Source: Posidonia oceanica (taxonomy: Eukaryota; Streptophyta; Magnoliopsida; Alismatales; Posidoniaceae). From it: a stretch of 64,000 bases of DNA. Position numbers and translations under genes: made by a program. The stretch spans positions 48,742,001 to 48,806,000 of the forward strand of contig JAZBRS010000035.1 in the NCBI GenBank assembly GCA_037176725.1. The letters run 5' to 3'. The notes beneath the pieces are model-generated. The model worked only from the letters and a program-made list of their open reading frames with translations, did not search any database and had not been told where the DNA came from. Each line of letters begins with the position of its first letter. The stretch's first letter is position 1. This document shows positions 47,444-58,527 of this stretch, piece after piece.

Positions 47444-48580
47444 TCATTGGCTAGATGGAGAAGGAGGAGGATTTCTTTGGAGATATCTTATTATCTCGTC
47501 GTGTTGATCATTCATTTTCTTCTCAATTTTGTAATGCAAATCTTCCATCTTGTTTTGCCACACTACGGCTCTATATTGCCAATTGCATATACCCGTATAG
47601 TTTGCCACTTGTCGAAGTTTTATTTCTTCAATATCCTTTCTTAGTTTTTCAATTTTTTCTTTGACATAGTCCTCATCTTCTTCTTCGTCTGGACTCTCAA
47701 CTTCTTGTGCTTGAGCACTTGAAGAAGAAGGACATGATCCTTTTGTAGCTCTTGATCTTCCCAATGCTTGCTCCATTTTATTTATGGTGACAAGATCTAG
47801 GGATTTTGATCTAACGGAAAGGGATGGCTCAAGGATCAATGGGATGTCATAATGAATGAATAGGTGAGTAAGGAAAGGGCCATAAAATAATTTGGTTTTG
47901 ATGTGAGTCATGTGGTGGCAAATGACATGGGACCAATTTACTTGAATTTTCTTGGTTATTGCAGACACGGCTTTGCATGTCATACTTTTTAGTTCATCAA
48001 AATGACATTTTTTTTGTATGATATTTGCAGCAAGAATGTATGTAATTATTTTAGATTGTTTGGTCAGTTGGATTATTTTATTGGGTAGAAATGTGCTTTT
48101 CTTATTTAATGAAATGACTTTATTTATTTCTAAGCAAGACCAACCTAATTCCTCAACAGAGAGTGTGATGTTTATGCCTGTGGATGGAATTTTTGGAATT
48201 TTCAGTAGTTGTCCTATGAGGATTTCATCAAAAGGCATATCTATACCTAATAGGTATGATTGAAAGGTATCATGAGAAATTTGTAGGTTTGCATAAAATT
48301 AGGATACTAACTGTGGGTAATGCTTAGTGTCACCAATGGAAGCAAGCATGGGAATCAAAGACTGAGCATCAAATAGAGGACCTATATTTTCTCCTAAAGA
48401 GTTGAAAACTATCTTTCTTCCAGTGAGGACCTCCCTATTTGCATAGAACTCCTGGTGAACTTTCCTCGCCTCATTGCTGACGAAAAGGAGTTCCTGGTTG
48501 CCATACGTGTGGTCGTCGTCGGAGGACTCGGCGGGGGCTTTCCTCTTTGGCTTGGACGCGAAGCTCTTCTTGGGTGCCAT
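47444..48580 (-). pseudogene. Extra ORF downstream of pol (putative plant transposon protein-like)
   Basis: In the env-like position between RNase H and the 3' LTR, sense with pol. From MAPKKSFASKPKRKAPAES (48580) one frame runs to 47444 (about 378 codons), broken by a single TAA at 48299-48301. A basic N-terminus is followed by EARKVHQEFYANREVL, FYANLQISHDTFQSYLLGID, a Leu/Ile-rich core with SHVICHHMTHIKTKLFYGPF, and a helical acidic tail EVESPDEEEDEDYVKEKIEK. This matches my recollection of the family named putative plant transposon protein, found in many plant retroelements. No signal peptide or membrane span is seen, so it is not a classical envelope. Function unknown. Confidence 0.65.
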
Positions 48581-48779
48581 TTGAGAGAAGAGGCAAATGG
48601 AATGACGTGCTAGAGATAGCAAGGGTTGAGGGAGAGGAAGATCTAGTGGGTTTCTAGGGCACAGGAGAGGTGGAGAAAGGTGAGGGTTAGGGCTTTGAGT
48701 GGTCGGTGGAGAATGAGAAAGAAAGAAAAATTCGATGGAACCCTAGGCTTTTATACGGAAGAGCAATTTTTAAATAAAA

Positions 48780-49178
48780 ACGATATGCCGAAATGTGAGC
48801 GGAATGCCGTTTTGCTCGATACAGCTGGCTAAACCAGTTGACCGGTATAAAAGGTTTTACCGAAACAGGGATTTTGGTAAGCCGATTCAAAAAGTTCTAC
48901 CGAAATAGGGTTTTTTCGGTAGACCGATAAAAAAAGTTTTACCAAATCAGGGAATTTCGGTAGACCGAAGTTACAAGCGGTATGCCGTTTTGGTTTGAAC
49001 CTCTTATTCAATATCGGTAGACCGATCCAAAAAGTTCTACCGAAACAGGATTTTTCGGTAGACCGATAAAAAAGGTTTTACCAATTCAGGGATTTTCGGT
49101 AGACCAGTCAATAACGGTGCACCAAAATACTGTCAGATTTTACAAAGAACGGTAGACCGATGGAATTCGGTATGCCGA
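48780..49178. repeat. Array of CGGTAGACCGA/CGGTATGCCG palindromes between pol and the extra ORF
   Basis: Exact or near-exact 10-12-bp palindromes lie at 48916-48927, 48957-48968, 48978-48987, 49014-49025, 49055-49066, 49150-49160 and 49167-49178, with degenerate ones on either side. A 140-bp direct repeat underlies part of it: GGTAAGCCGATTCAAAAAGT at 48876 and GGTAGACCGATCCAAAAAGT at 49016. The block is non-coding and directly precedes the extra ORF in the element's sense. Confidence 0.85.
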
Positions 49179-49213
49179 TTATGATTTCTTTTAAAAAAAA
49201 ATTTATTTTATTT

Positions 49214-51091
49214 TTATATAATCTCACATGCCTTGCATATACTTAGATTTCTTCTAATTTTTACAAATTGTGATTCATCAAGTGGTTTTGTAAAAATATC
49301 TGCTAACTGATTAGTGGTGGGTATAAATTTTAATTTTATATTGTTTTTAGCCACATGATCTCTTAAAAAATGATGCCTCACTTCTATATGTTTGGTTCTT
49401 GAATGTTGTACAGGATTTTTAGACAAGTTGATGGCACTAGTATTGTCACAATAGATTGGTGTTGTGTTAAATAATAAATCATAGTCTTTTAAAGTTTGTT
49501 TCATCCACAACACTTGTGCACAACAACACCCAGCTGCGATGTATTCAGTCTTAGTAGTGGATAGTGCAACACTATTTTGCTTCTTGCTAAACCAAGAGAC
49601 TAATGAATGTCCAAGAAGTTGACATGTTCTACTTGTACTTTTTCTATCAGTTTTACATCTAGCATAGTCAGCATCATTGTATCTTATTAGATCTAGGTTT
49701 GAATCTTTAGGATAGAATAACCCTAAGTCTTTGGTTCCTTATAGGTATCTAAATATCCTTTTAATTGCCACTAAGTGAGATTCCTTAGGTGCAGCTTGAT
49801 ATCTAGCATATAGGCAGACACTGAACATAATGTCAGGTCTACTAGCTGTTAAGTACAGTAAAGAACCAATCATCCCTCTATGCATCTTTTGATCTATTTT
49901 AATCCTATTTTCATCTTTGTCAAGTTTTGTGTTTGTGCTCATTGGGGTCTTTGCTTCCTATGAATTTTCCATTCCAAATCTTTTTAGTTGTTCTTTTACA
50001 TATTTTTCTTGAAAAATGAAGATTCCATCTTTCATTTGTTTGACTTGAAATCCTAGAAAATAGTTTAGCTCTCCCATCATACTCATTTTAAATTCTTTGT
50101 GCATGATATTTGAGAATTCATTACATAAATCTTCATTTGTGGATTTAAATATAATATCATCAACATAATTTTGTATTAACAATATGCCTTTTTCATTCTT
50201 CTGAATAAATAGGGTTATATCAACAACTCCAATGACAAACCCCTTTTCAATTAAAAACTTATTCAATCTATCATATCAAGCTCTAGGAGCTTGCTTTAAT
50301 CCATAGAGTGCTTTGTTTAGTTTGAACACATGGTCTGTATATAATTCATTTTCAAATCCAGGAGGTTGTTTTACATAAACCTCTTCTTCAATTACCCCAT
50401 TCAGAAATGCACTCTTAACATCTATTTGATACAACTTGAAGTTCATACTACTTGATTCTAATCTGGCTACTGGAGCATAGGTTTCATCAAAATCAATTCC
50501 TTCTTCTTGATTATAATCTTGTGCCACTAACCTAGCCTTATTTTTCACTATATTCCCTGATTCATCTAATTTATTTCTATAAATCCATTTTGTTCCAATA
50601 ATTGGATGATCTTTAGGTTTTGGAACTAATTTCCAAATATTGTTTCTTTTGAATTGATTTAATTCCTCATTCATAGCAATCATCCAATATTCATCATTGC
50701 AAGCCTCATTTACATTTTTAGGCTCTATAGATGAGATGAATGCATATAAAGCACATTCGTGATCGAATTTGAATCTGGTCAATATTCCTTTAGAGATTTC
50801 TCCAAGAATTTGTTCCTTAGGATGACGTTGAACGAATTGCCAGTTGGATGAGTCATTTTTAATTTGTTCATGTATGTTTGTATTTTCATTGTTTTCAAGC
50901 TTTCTTACTTGATTTTCTTGATTATTTTCTCCATTCTCTAGATTTATGATTTTGATGCACTTTTCATCAAAGTTTACATGCATTGATTCTTCAATAGTAA
51001 GTGTTCTTTTGTTATAGATTCTATATGCTTTGCTTCTAGAGGAATATCCAAGAAATATTCCTTCCTCAGATTTGGGATCAAATTTATTCAA
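49214..51091 (-). pseudogene. SIRE-like pol: RT and RNase H
   Basis: The integrase tail [19 protein letters not shown] leads into [36 protein letters not shown] and [21 protein letters not shown] short in-frame deletion lies between ARLES and the MNFKLYQ that precedes VKSAF. A stop at 50273-50275 precedes the palm motif NYVDDIIF (about 50190). RNase H (49730-49214) has DADYARCKTDRKSTS, IYCDNTSAINLSKNPVQHSR then TKHIEVRHHFLRDH and ADIFTKPLDE. Stops near 49955 and 49739 add further breaks. Confidence 0.85.
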
Positions 51092-51200
51092 ATTATCTTT
51101 AGTGTTTAAAATAAAGCATTTGCACCCAAAAACCTTGAATTATGGAATCTGTGGGGTCTTGTAAAACCAAAGCTCAAAAGGAGTTTTATTTAGAACCGGT

Positions 51201-52226
51201 CTAAGTAAAACTATTTAAAATATAACAAGTTGTATTAACAGCTTCAGCCCAGAAATGCTTAGGTAAATTATTTTCACATAGCATTGTCCTAGCCATTTCT
51301 TGCAATGTTCTATTTTTCCTTTCAACAACTCCATTTTGTTGTGGAGTTCTAGGAAAAGAGAAATTATATTGAAATTCATTTTCATCACAAAAATTTTCAA
51401 AAATGTTATTTTCAAACTCTCCTCCATGGTCACTTCTAATTTTAATAATATTTAATCCCTTTTCATTTTGGATATTTTTGCAAAACTTTTGAAACTTAGA
51501 AAATACATCATTCTTATTTGTTAAAAACAACACCTAAGTAAATCTCGAAAAATCATCGACTAGTACAAAAACATATCTTTTTCCTCCTAGACTTAGGATT
51601 CTACTTGGACCAAATAAATCGATATGAAGTAATTCTAGTGGTTTGGTAGTAGAAATCATTTCTTTTGATTTGAAGGAAGATTTAATTTGTTTTCCAAATT
51701 GGTATGCATCACAAAGTCTATCTTTTTTGAAATCAAATTTTGGCAAACCATTAATCAAATCACCTTTTGATAATTTTGATAATTGTCTCATACTGGCATG
51801 ACCAAACCTTCTATGCCATAGCCAAGCATCGTCACTTGTAGAAGCTACACATGATATCATTTTATTAGTTTTATAGGATATTTTAATCTTATACACATTG
51901 TGTTTTCTATTTCCAGTAAATATTATTTTATTTGTGGTTGAATCAAAGATTGTGCATTCTTTCATATCAAACAAGACTTTATACCCAATATCACATAATT
52001 GACTAATACTAATTAAATTATGTTTTAATCCATCTACTAATAAAACATTTTCAATAGAAGGATCGTTAGGATTACCTACACATCCGATCTCGACAATTAT
52101 CCCTTTTGCATTATCTCTAAATGTGACTGTTCCTTCATTTTTAGACTTAAGAGTGCTCAGGAGATTATGATCTCCAGTCATGTGACGAGAGCAGCCACTA
52201 TCCAAAATCCACTTTGAGTACATCAT
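51201..52226 (-). pseudogene. SIRE-like pol: protease and integrase
   Basis: The aspartic protease WILDSGCSRHMTGD keeps D-S-G. GAG-pre-integrase has HRRFGHASMRQLSKLSKG and then CDAYQFGKQ, where the second zinc Cys of the usual CDAC is Tyr. The integrase core begins LELLHIDLFGPSR and VFVLVDDFSRFT, then a stop (51534). It resumes in another frame with IIKIRSDHGGEFEN and FPRTPQQNGVVERKNRTLQE, so the D, D and E catalytic residues are all present. A frame break near 51200 ends the segment. Confidence 0.85.
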
Positions 52227-52268
52227 GTTCCTACATTAGAGGACAACAAGGTTTTAGGTACCCAAATC

Positions 52269-53795
52269 TTACTGGGGGGTTTTAATTTTCCAAAATCTAT
52301 CCCTTTGAACCCTCCTAGATGCATTTTGTTTCTTTACCACAAAAATGTATTTTTCATTTGTTGTTGCTCTAATGAATCTATTCTTGTATGGTTTATCCTT
52401 AAAAGGAGAAAAACCAATACCATGCTTGTAAAGTGAATGTCTTTGACTAGATAATATTAAGTCTAGATTTTCTTTTCCTTTGGTGAATTTTACAACAGTA
52501 TTAAACAAGTCATTACTTTTATCTTTACGGGTTTTTATGTCTTTTTCAAGGTTGATAAGTTTTATTCTCATGTGCTTGAGATCCATGTTTAATTTTGTAT
52601 TTTTGATACTAAGCTCTTCATTTTCACTAAGTAGTTTTTCTCCTTCATTTATGAGTTCCTCATTCTTTTTTGCCAAATCTTCTTTTTGTTGATTTTGAAG
52701 TTTGGATGATGATTTCAGAGTTTTATACTTTTCATATAGATCATTGAAAGCATCTAACAACTCTTTCATGTCATCACTTTGGGAGATAGAGTTCTCTTCT
52801 TGTGCCACGAAGCACATGTTTGCTCTTTCATTATCTGAAGATGATTCATCATCAGAAGAGAAATCACTCTCATATTAAGTGGCTTGGAGAGCCTTCTTCT
52901 TAGTTTTTCTAGTGTCTTTCCTAAAGTTTTTCATTTTAAGTAATGGGCAATTTCTTTTGAGATGTCCTGATTTGTTACACTTAAAACACAAATGTGCTTC
53001 CTCTTGATCATGAGTTTTTCCTTTCTTTAGAATTCTTTTATTTCTTATGAATCTTTTGAATCATTTTGTAAGGAGAGCAATTTCTTCATCATTCTCATTT
53101 TCCGATTCAGAGTCAGTTGTGGTTTTTAGAGCAATAATCTTTTTATTTGATTCTTTTTCTTTTTCTTTTTCTTGCATTTGTACTTTATAAGAGGTTAAGT
53201 TTCCAATTAAATCTTCTAAAGCATAGTTTAATAAGTCTTTTGCTTCTTCTATAGCCGTTGTTTTCTTTTCCCATTCAGGAGTTAATGATCTTAAAACTTT
53301 TCTCACTAAATCACCTTAGGAGTAACTTTTACCAAGAGCTTGTAGAGAATTTGTTATATCACATAATCGTGAGAACATTTCTCCAATGGGTTCATTTGGT
53401 TTTATTTTGAATAATTCATATTTATGAACTAATATGTTGATTTTGGTTTGTTTAACTTGATTTGTCCCTTCATGGGTTACTTCAAGATTATGCCAAGCTT
53501 GTTGAGCAGTTGTACAGTTAGATATTTTATTGAATTGTTCCTGATTTACAGCACAAAATAAAATATTTAAACCTTTTGCATCTAAGGTAGCTAATCTTTC
53601 ATCCTCTTCACTCCAATCTTTGTATGGTTTTTCATTTTTAGGAAAGCCATTAATTATGATGTCCCATAATTTAAAGTTTATTGATTTTAAATATATTGCT
53701 ATTCTGCATTTCCAGTAACTATAATTATTTCCATCAAAGAATGGTAGTCTATTAATGCTTTGACCCTCAATTACATTATTACTAGATGAAGTCAT
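52269..53795 (-). pseudogene. SIRE-like gag: capsid, zinc knuckle, coiled coil
   Basis: Starts MTSSSNNVIEGQSINRLPFF then DGNNYSYWKCRIAIYLKS, a typical Copia gag opening. Stop codons near 53316 (after QALGKSYS) and 53061 break the frame. The zinc knuckle CFKCNKSGHLKRNC (about 52947-52988) is intact. A coiled coil follows (52817-52440), with KKNEELINEGEKLLSENEEL and SIKNTKLNMDLKHMRIKLIN, then a KGKENLDLILSSQRHSLYKH motif characteristic of SIRE-type gag. Residues are Lys/Asn-rich and AT-biased. It would form the particle core if intact. Confidence 0.85.
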
Positions 53796-53830
53796 GTCTA
53801 AAAGATTGTTAAATCTTAATTTTTAGACAA

Positions 53831-53844
53831 CCAAGCTCTGATAC
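53831..53844 (-). other. Primer-binding site (tRNA-iMet type)
   Basis: Minus-strand reading GTATCAGAGCTTGG, four bases after the LTR edge. It matches the core of TGGTATCAGAGC. Confidence 0.85.
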
Positions 53845-53848
53845 TAAC

Positions 53849-55074
53849 TGTTAGGATCAAGTGGCTACTCTAGAGGGGGGTGAATAGAGTATTTAAGATT
53901 TTCAGGATTCCTTGAAGTATTATGCTTAAAGTTAATTAAACAAATATGCTCAAACAATATATAATGTTGAAATTTAATCTAAAAAATGCGTAGAAGGGGA
54001 AGAGAGACAATGAAGTATAACACAACTATGTATAGTGGTTCAGCCAACCCGACCTAGTCCACTCCCAGATCCCCTCTAGAGTTCCCTTAATCTTAAATCA
54101 AAGTAAACTACACTTACTTGACGAAGATTGAAGCCTCCTCTGCAATATCCACAGAGCCCTTCTCACAGCCGAAGAAGCATACACATCTTGTTACAGCAAG
54201 CTTTACAACCAGTAACTCTTTTGATCTCCCACAACACAATTTGCAATTGAAACACACTTTGAGGCACTTGTTTGCTCACTAGGGAGAATTCTCACTAAAA
54301 ATAGATTTTGAAGCCTTGGAGAGATAGTATATGATGGGATCTATATTAGTGCTTGTTGGTAGGGTCCATGCGGTCCAATTTATAGGTTTAGCAATGTTTA
54401 AGACTGTGTCTAACAGCTAGCCCAACGGAGTGAAATAGATAACTGTTTCAGTATGCCGAAAATGACCGGTCGACCGAAAAACAGCAACGTTCGACAACAT
54501 CGGCAGACCGAAATATTTCGGTGTTCCGAAAACTAACAACGGTAAAAAATAAATGATATTTTCCTGATGCCCTTAACTCGGTATACCGGATAATAAATCG
54601 GTATGCCGATTTTGACCTGACTTCTATTTTTCAAACAACAGTAAAAAATAAATGCTATTTTTACTAGGTGCCCTTGTTCAGTATACCGGGTGAAAATCGG
54701 TATGCCGATTTTGACCTGACCTCTATACTCTGGATTTTCTCACATGGTTTCTTCTAGTCCTTGGGTATGGATATTTCCTAGGTACTTTTAGGACGTTCTG
54801 GGAGATCTTTTACATCTTCTCTTAAAGTACAATAATGAAGAAAAATTGCATACAACATATTACAATATGAATAATAGTTTCTTGACTTTTCTTCTTGTCT
54901 TCATGAAGTCTCTAATGTAGAATTCCTTTCTGCTTTTAATGCTTCACTTGACAATCTTCACAGGTTGACTTCTCTTAGATAATTTTTCTATCTTAGAATC
55001 AACTGAAAAATAATATCTCTAGTAATATTATTTGTTATCATCAAAATTAAACATATCATAGATTATTTTCAACA
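53849..55074 (-). repeat. 5' LTR (1226 bp) of the SIRE-like Copia
   Basis: Plus-strand reading TGTTAGGATCAAGTGG ... ATTTTCAACA, with TGTT/AACA inverted ends. Contains palindromes CGGTCGACCG, CGGTATACCG and CGGTATGCCG at 54450-54710. Confidence 0.9.
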
Positions 55075-55655
55075 GGCGCGCACCTCCACCGACATCGACC
55101 CCTGCACCCACTTGGTCGCGGCAACAATGAGGAAGAGCGGTGGCAACGACGACAACGACGAGCACGACGGCGGCAAACCGGCAACCCCCTCCCTCACAGT
55201 CCTCTCTCTCTCCCCCCCCTCCTCTGCTCTTCTTCTCCTGCTTGCGTGGCAGGGAAAACGGCTGTGAGCGGCGACGATAGCAACACAACACCGCCCCTCT
55301 TCCTCTCTCTCTCTAGGAAGCGGCGTTGGCGATCAGTAGCAAGCATCGACGGCGGCAGGATGTTGGCGGCACGGATAGTGGCGGGAGATTGACGAGCAAC
55401 AGCTCTCCTCCCTTTCCTCTTCTTCTTCCTTCTTCTTTGTTTCTCTCTCTTTTTCTATTTTTTGCAAGTGCGGCTCGTGGAAGAAGAAGGGGATCCCGAA
55501 TCCCAAAAGCTATTAAATCTGTTTAAATGAAAACTCAGTTTTGGTCCAAACTACCGAATTTTCCTTGCTAGGAATACGTGCTAGGTATACGTGCTGGATA
55601 TACGCGCCTTCAGTTCAACAAACTGCACAATTGAAATTACAGGTGTTACACACAT

Positions 55656-56271
55656 GAAGGGGTATGCACGGAAAAACCCTCTTACCCTAAAAAAGTCACC
55701 ACACTTTGTCGATAGCTCATGGAAGATAATAGAGGAGGAGACGCTATTTTTAGGGGTCGTTTGGGGCACTAGGAAGACATGCTGGCGGTGGTCAAACTAG
55801 ACAATAATGATGAAGTGATGGAAGAAGAAGAGTAATGATGATGATGGTGAGATGGAGGCATGATGAAGGGGTAGCATGTGAAGAGGAGTGGTAGAAAGGT
55901 TGCTATCCCATCGACTCTATTAGTCATTAGCACCTAGTCTATTGGACCCGAGCTGGCATGAGTCACTTAAAACGGTCTTCACCCTCCTTATGGAGGAGGT
56001 ACGTATTTCACACTTACTAAATTTTTCACATAATATACTCCTTGTTTACTGGACTGACTTGAGCGTTGGAACATCTTCAGATGAAGCTCCTTTGGTCTAT
56101 GGTCTTCTGACTCTCTATTTCCTCTTAATAGCTCATAATCACGCGTGGAGTTGGACTACAGATGTCACATTCCCTCTTTAGTTCTCAGGAGTCTCATCAC
56201 ATTCCTCTTGATAGACGAGGACAAGAACAAGTTTGACTAACAATCTATGTTATGTCCAACCTCTCTTTGTT
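55656..56271. other. Unassigned sequence right of solo LTR 3
   Basis: Continues the sequence left of 43277 before the insertion. No gene was recognised. Confidence 0.4.
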
Positions 56272-58527
56272 TTCTATTATAGGCACCCTATTTTGAACCA
56301 AAACCCTAGAAATCTCCAAAGTTTAATCCACACCAAATCCTTTTTAAACCTCTCTTTCCCTAATTAAGCCCACAACCAAACCCTAGGAAGCCTAGAACCA
56401 AACCCTAGAAAGCCCAAGCCCACTTGGCCCAATTAAGCCCACAACTCCTCCACACCAAGCCCAAGCCCTTCTTTCTCTTCTTCAAAAACCCAACACCCAA
56501 TTCCCCTTTTTTCCAACCACACCAAGCCCATCTGATCCAAGCCCATTATCCCACAACACCAAAACCCATTTTCCAACTCCTCTGCACCACACCAAGCTCA
56601 CCAGGCCCAAGCCCTTTTATTTTTCTCCTTCTTCAACCCACTGCAGACCACCTTCCTCACACATTTGGCACAGCAACAACCTTCACCCACGACACTGCCA
56701 TCACCACCTCCTTCATTGCACCCACGACCAAGCCACAGCCAACGGCATGCATCCACCTCAGCCCACTACCTCCACCTCCATCTTGGCCGGCCGTTCAGAT
56801 CTGAGATCTGAATCAACGGCAGGCATTGCCTCCCTCCACCAATGAAATAGTGTCTCTCCACCCTCCTTGCTCCAGCTGGCTTCCCCATTGCATCCTAGTT
56901 GCTCCCTCCACCCTCGGCTACTTGCCCAGCCCACAACCCACCTCACCAACCACCAGCATCTCCTTCTCCGGCGAGCCTACAACGCAAACAACCGTAGCAA
57001 CCCATCCACTGCAAACATTCACACTCCTTCTGTAAAACCAATTCGCCACTTCTCAGCCACTCACCATACTCCCAGCAACATATCTTGGCTGTCCAAACAC
57101 CTCCGAGCTTACCCAACTGAGCTCGCAGCCTCTGCATCTCCGGTCATCTTCCCCGGCGACCCAACACTTGTAGTTCACGCCGCTCGAACATCTATTCCTC
57201 TGTGCTTCATCCAGACATCCACCAACGATCCACGAGCACGTCCCAGCGCCGTAGAGCCTCCATCGTCGCGTCCAGTAGCATTGTCGCCTGGAGCAACGTC
57301 GGCCGCGAACATCCGACGTCAACAACCTCCTCCAAACACGGATTCAGGTAAGAAACACTTCCCTGGATATTGTAGCAGTCCTCTCTTGCTTAATTGCCTC
57401 TTGTATGCATGCATTCTATCTGTTCACTTCTGATTTCCCCTCGTCGGTTTCTTCTTCTTCTTCGGTGACGGCTTTGCCGGTAGAGACCGCAACTCGCCGC
57501 GATTCACAGCCTCTATCTCTCTAGGCCTCTTCCAGACAATCTCTGGACTTCGAGCACCTCATCCAAGCTCCACCTGTGCTCCTCCGTGGCCTCCAGTACC
57601 GCCGTCGGTCGGAGCGACGACTATCACGACCCACTGACATCGGGGGAGCACTCCACGCATTGCCACGCCTGGGTGAGACCTCCCTCACCTTTAGGATCTC
57701 CTCCTCTGGTTTCCTGGCCCTTTTCATGGGCCCTAGCCCCTCTGGTTCGCCGCAGCCACCTGGCTCCGGTGTTCTGTCCTTCCATTGGTGGCTCCGCTAG
57801 CCGTACAAGGCCGTTTGGCCTCTGAGCGTGGCTGGGGAGCCACCATCTGGTCTCCCCTCCTCTCCTTTTTCTCTCTGTGAGCTCGCAGCACCTCCACAAC
57901 ACCGGACGAGCCTCTGGCAGTCTTCTTCTCTAGCTCCGGCGTCGTTCAACGCATATCCAGCGAGACACCTGCGCCTTCACCACGCCTGTGCCTGCCGCCT
58001 CTCTGCCTACATAGCACCGCCGGACCATCCTCAGGCCTCCCCCGCCATCACCGAGGGCAAGGCACACCTCCAGCGAGCTAGTAGCCTCCTTCTTCGGCAT
58101 ATCCTTCTTCTCCGATGAGTTCCCTCGAGCCTGCACTGTTCATTTATTTAACTTAAGTCTTTGATTTCATCTGAAATACATTAAAACTATATTGCATTAC
58201 CTTTAAGTCTTGTATTTTAATTTATTTGCATACAAGTCCAACTTGCATAGCATTTCATTTAAATTGCATTTAAAACTATTTGCATTTATGCTTGCATTGC
58301 ATTTAAATCCTGCATTGTAGTTTTATTGCATGTAAGTCCTGCAGTTGCATGCATTGCATTTATGTTACATTACATTTAGGTCCTGCATGTTAATTTTATT
58401 GCATATAGGTCCAATTGTTGCATGTGTAGCACTTTAGTTACATTGCAGTTGGGTCCAGCAGCTTTGTTTTATTACATTTAGGTCCAGAATCTAAACTGTT
58501 GCATGCATATCATTTTACTGACATTGA
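56272..58527 (+). mobile_element. Probable diverged Gypsy LTR-like block
   Basis: It starts around 'ggcaccctattttgaacc', resembling the TGACACCCCGTTTTGAC start of the LTR at 58528. A C-rich AAACCCTAG/AGCCCA zone follows, then GC-rich Pro/Ser-type low complexity. 'gcatttaggtcctgcat' repeats lie at 58150-58490. The layout parallels the first part of the next LTR. It may be a truncated relative into which that LTR inserted. Long ORFs (for example 56867-57433) look non-genic. Confidence 0.35.

Larger units (their letters stand above)
45597..55074 (-). mobile_element. SIRE-like Ty1/Copia retrotransposon with an extra ORF
   Basis: A 9.5-kb element with LTRs at 53849-55074 (5') and 45597-46820 (3'), PBS, gag with long coiled-coil region, pol, an extra ORF after RNase H, and a polypurine tract. 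Flanks GGCGT (45592-45596) and GGCGC (55075-55079) fit a 5-bp duplication with one change. LTRs over 1.2 kb, the coiled-coil gag and an ORF downstream of pol point to the SIRE/Maximus lineage. The LTRs look only a few percent different, making it the youngest element here. Coding frames nevertheless carry stops. Confidence 0.9.
43282..55650. mobile_element. Solo LTR of the TGTAAC...GTTACA family (copy 3), split by a Copia
   Basis: Left part 43282-45596 begins TGTAACGACCTCAAGTG. Right part about 55080-55650 ends TTACAGGTGTTACA. A perfect duplication CACAT flanks the whole (43277-43281, 55651-55655). Removing the Copia at 45597-55074 with one copy of its target leaves about 2.9 kb, similar to copy 1. 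Shared internal landmarks include AAGCTACTCACCCT and 'gtcacctagcaca'. Same orientation as copy 1, but a more diverged subfamily. Confidence 0.8.

Noticed and set aside
47444..48580. Retroviral-type envelope protein
   Set aside because: No signal peptide, membrane anchor or cleavage site; it resembles a plant transposon-associated protein instead.
48780..49178. CRISPR-like array
   Set aside because: Short palindromes with irregular spacing, no conserved long repeat or spacers, in a plant retrotransposon.
53831..53844. tRNA gene similarity
   Set aside because: Only the 3' end complement of initiator tRNA-Met is present, as expected of a primer-binding site; no cloverleaf.
56424..57433. Pro/Ser/Thr-rich ORFs as extensin-like genes
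   Set aside because: C-rich LTR-like DNA with open frames on both strands and no signal peptide or SPPPP repeats.
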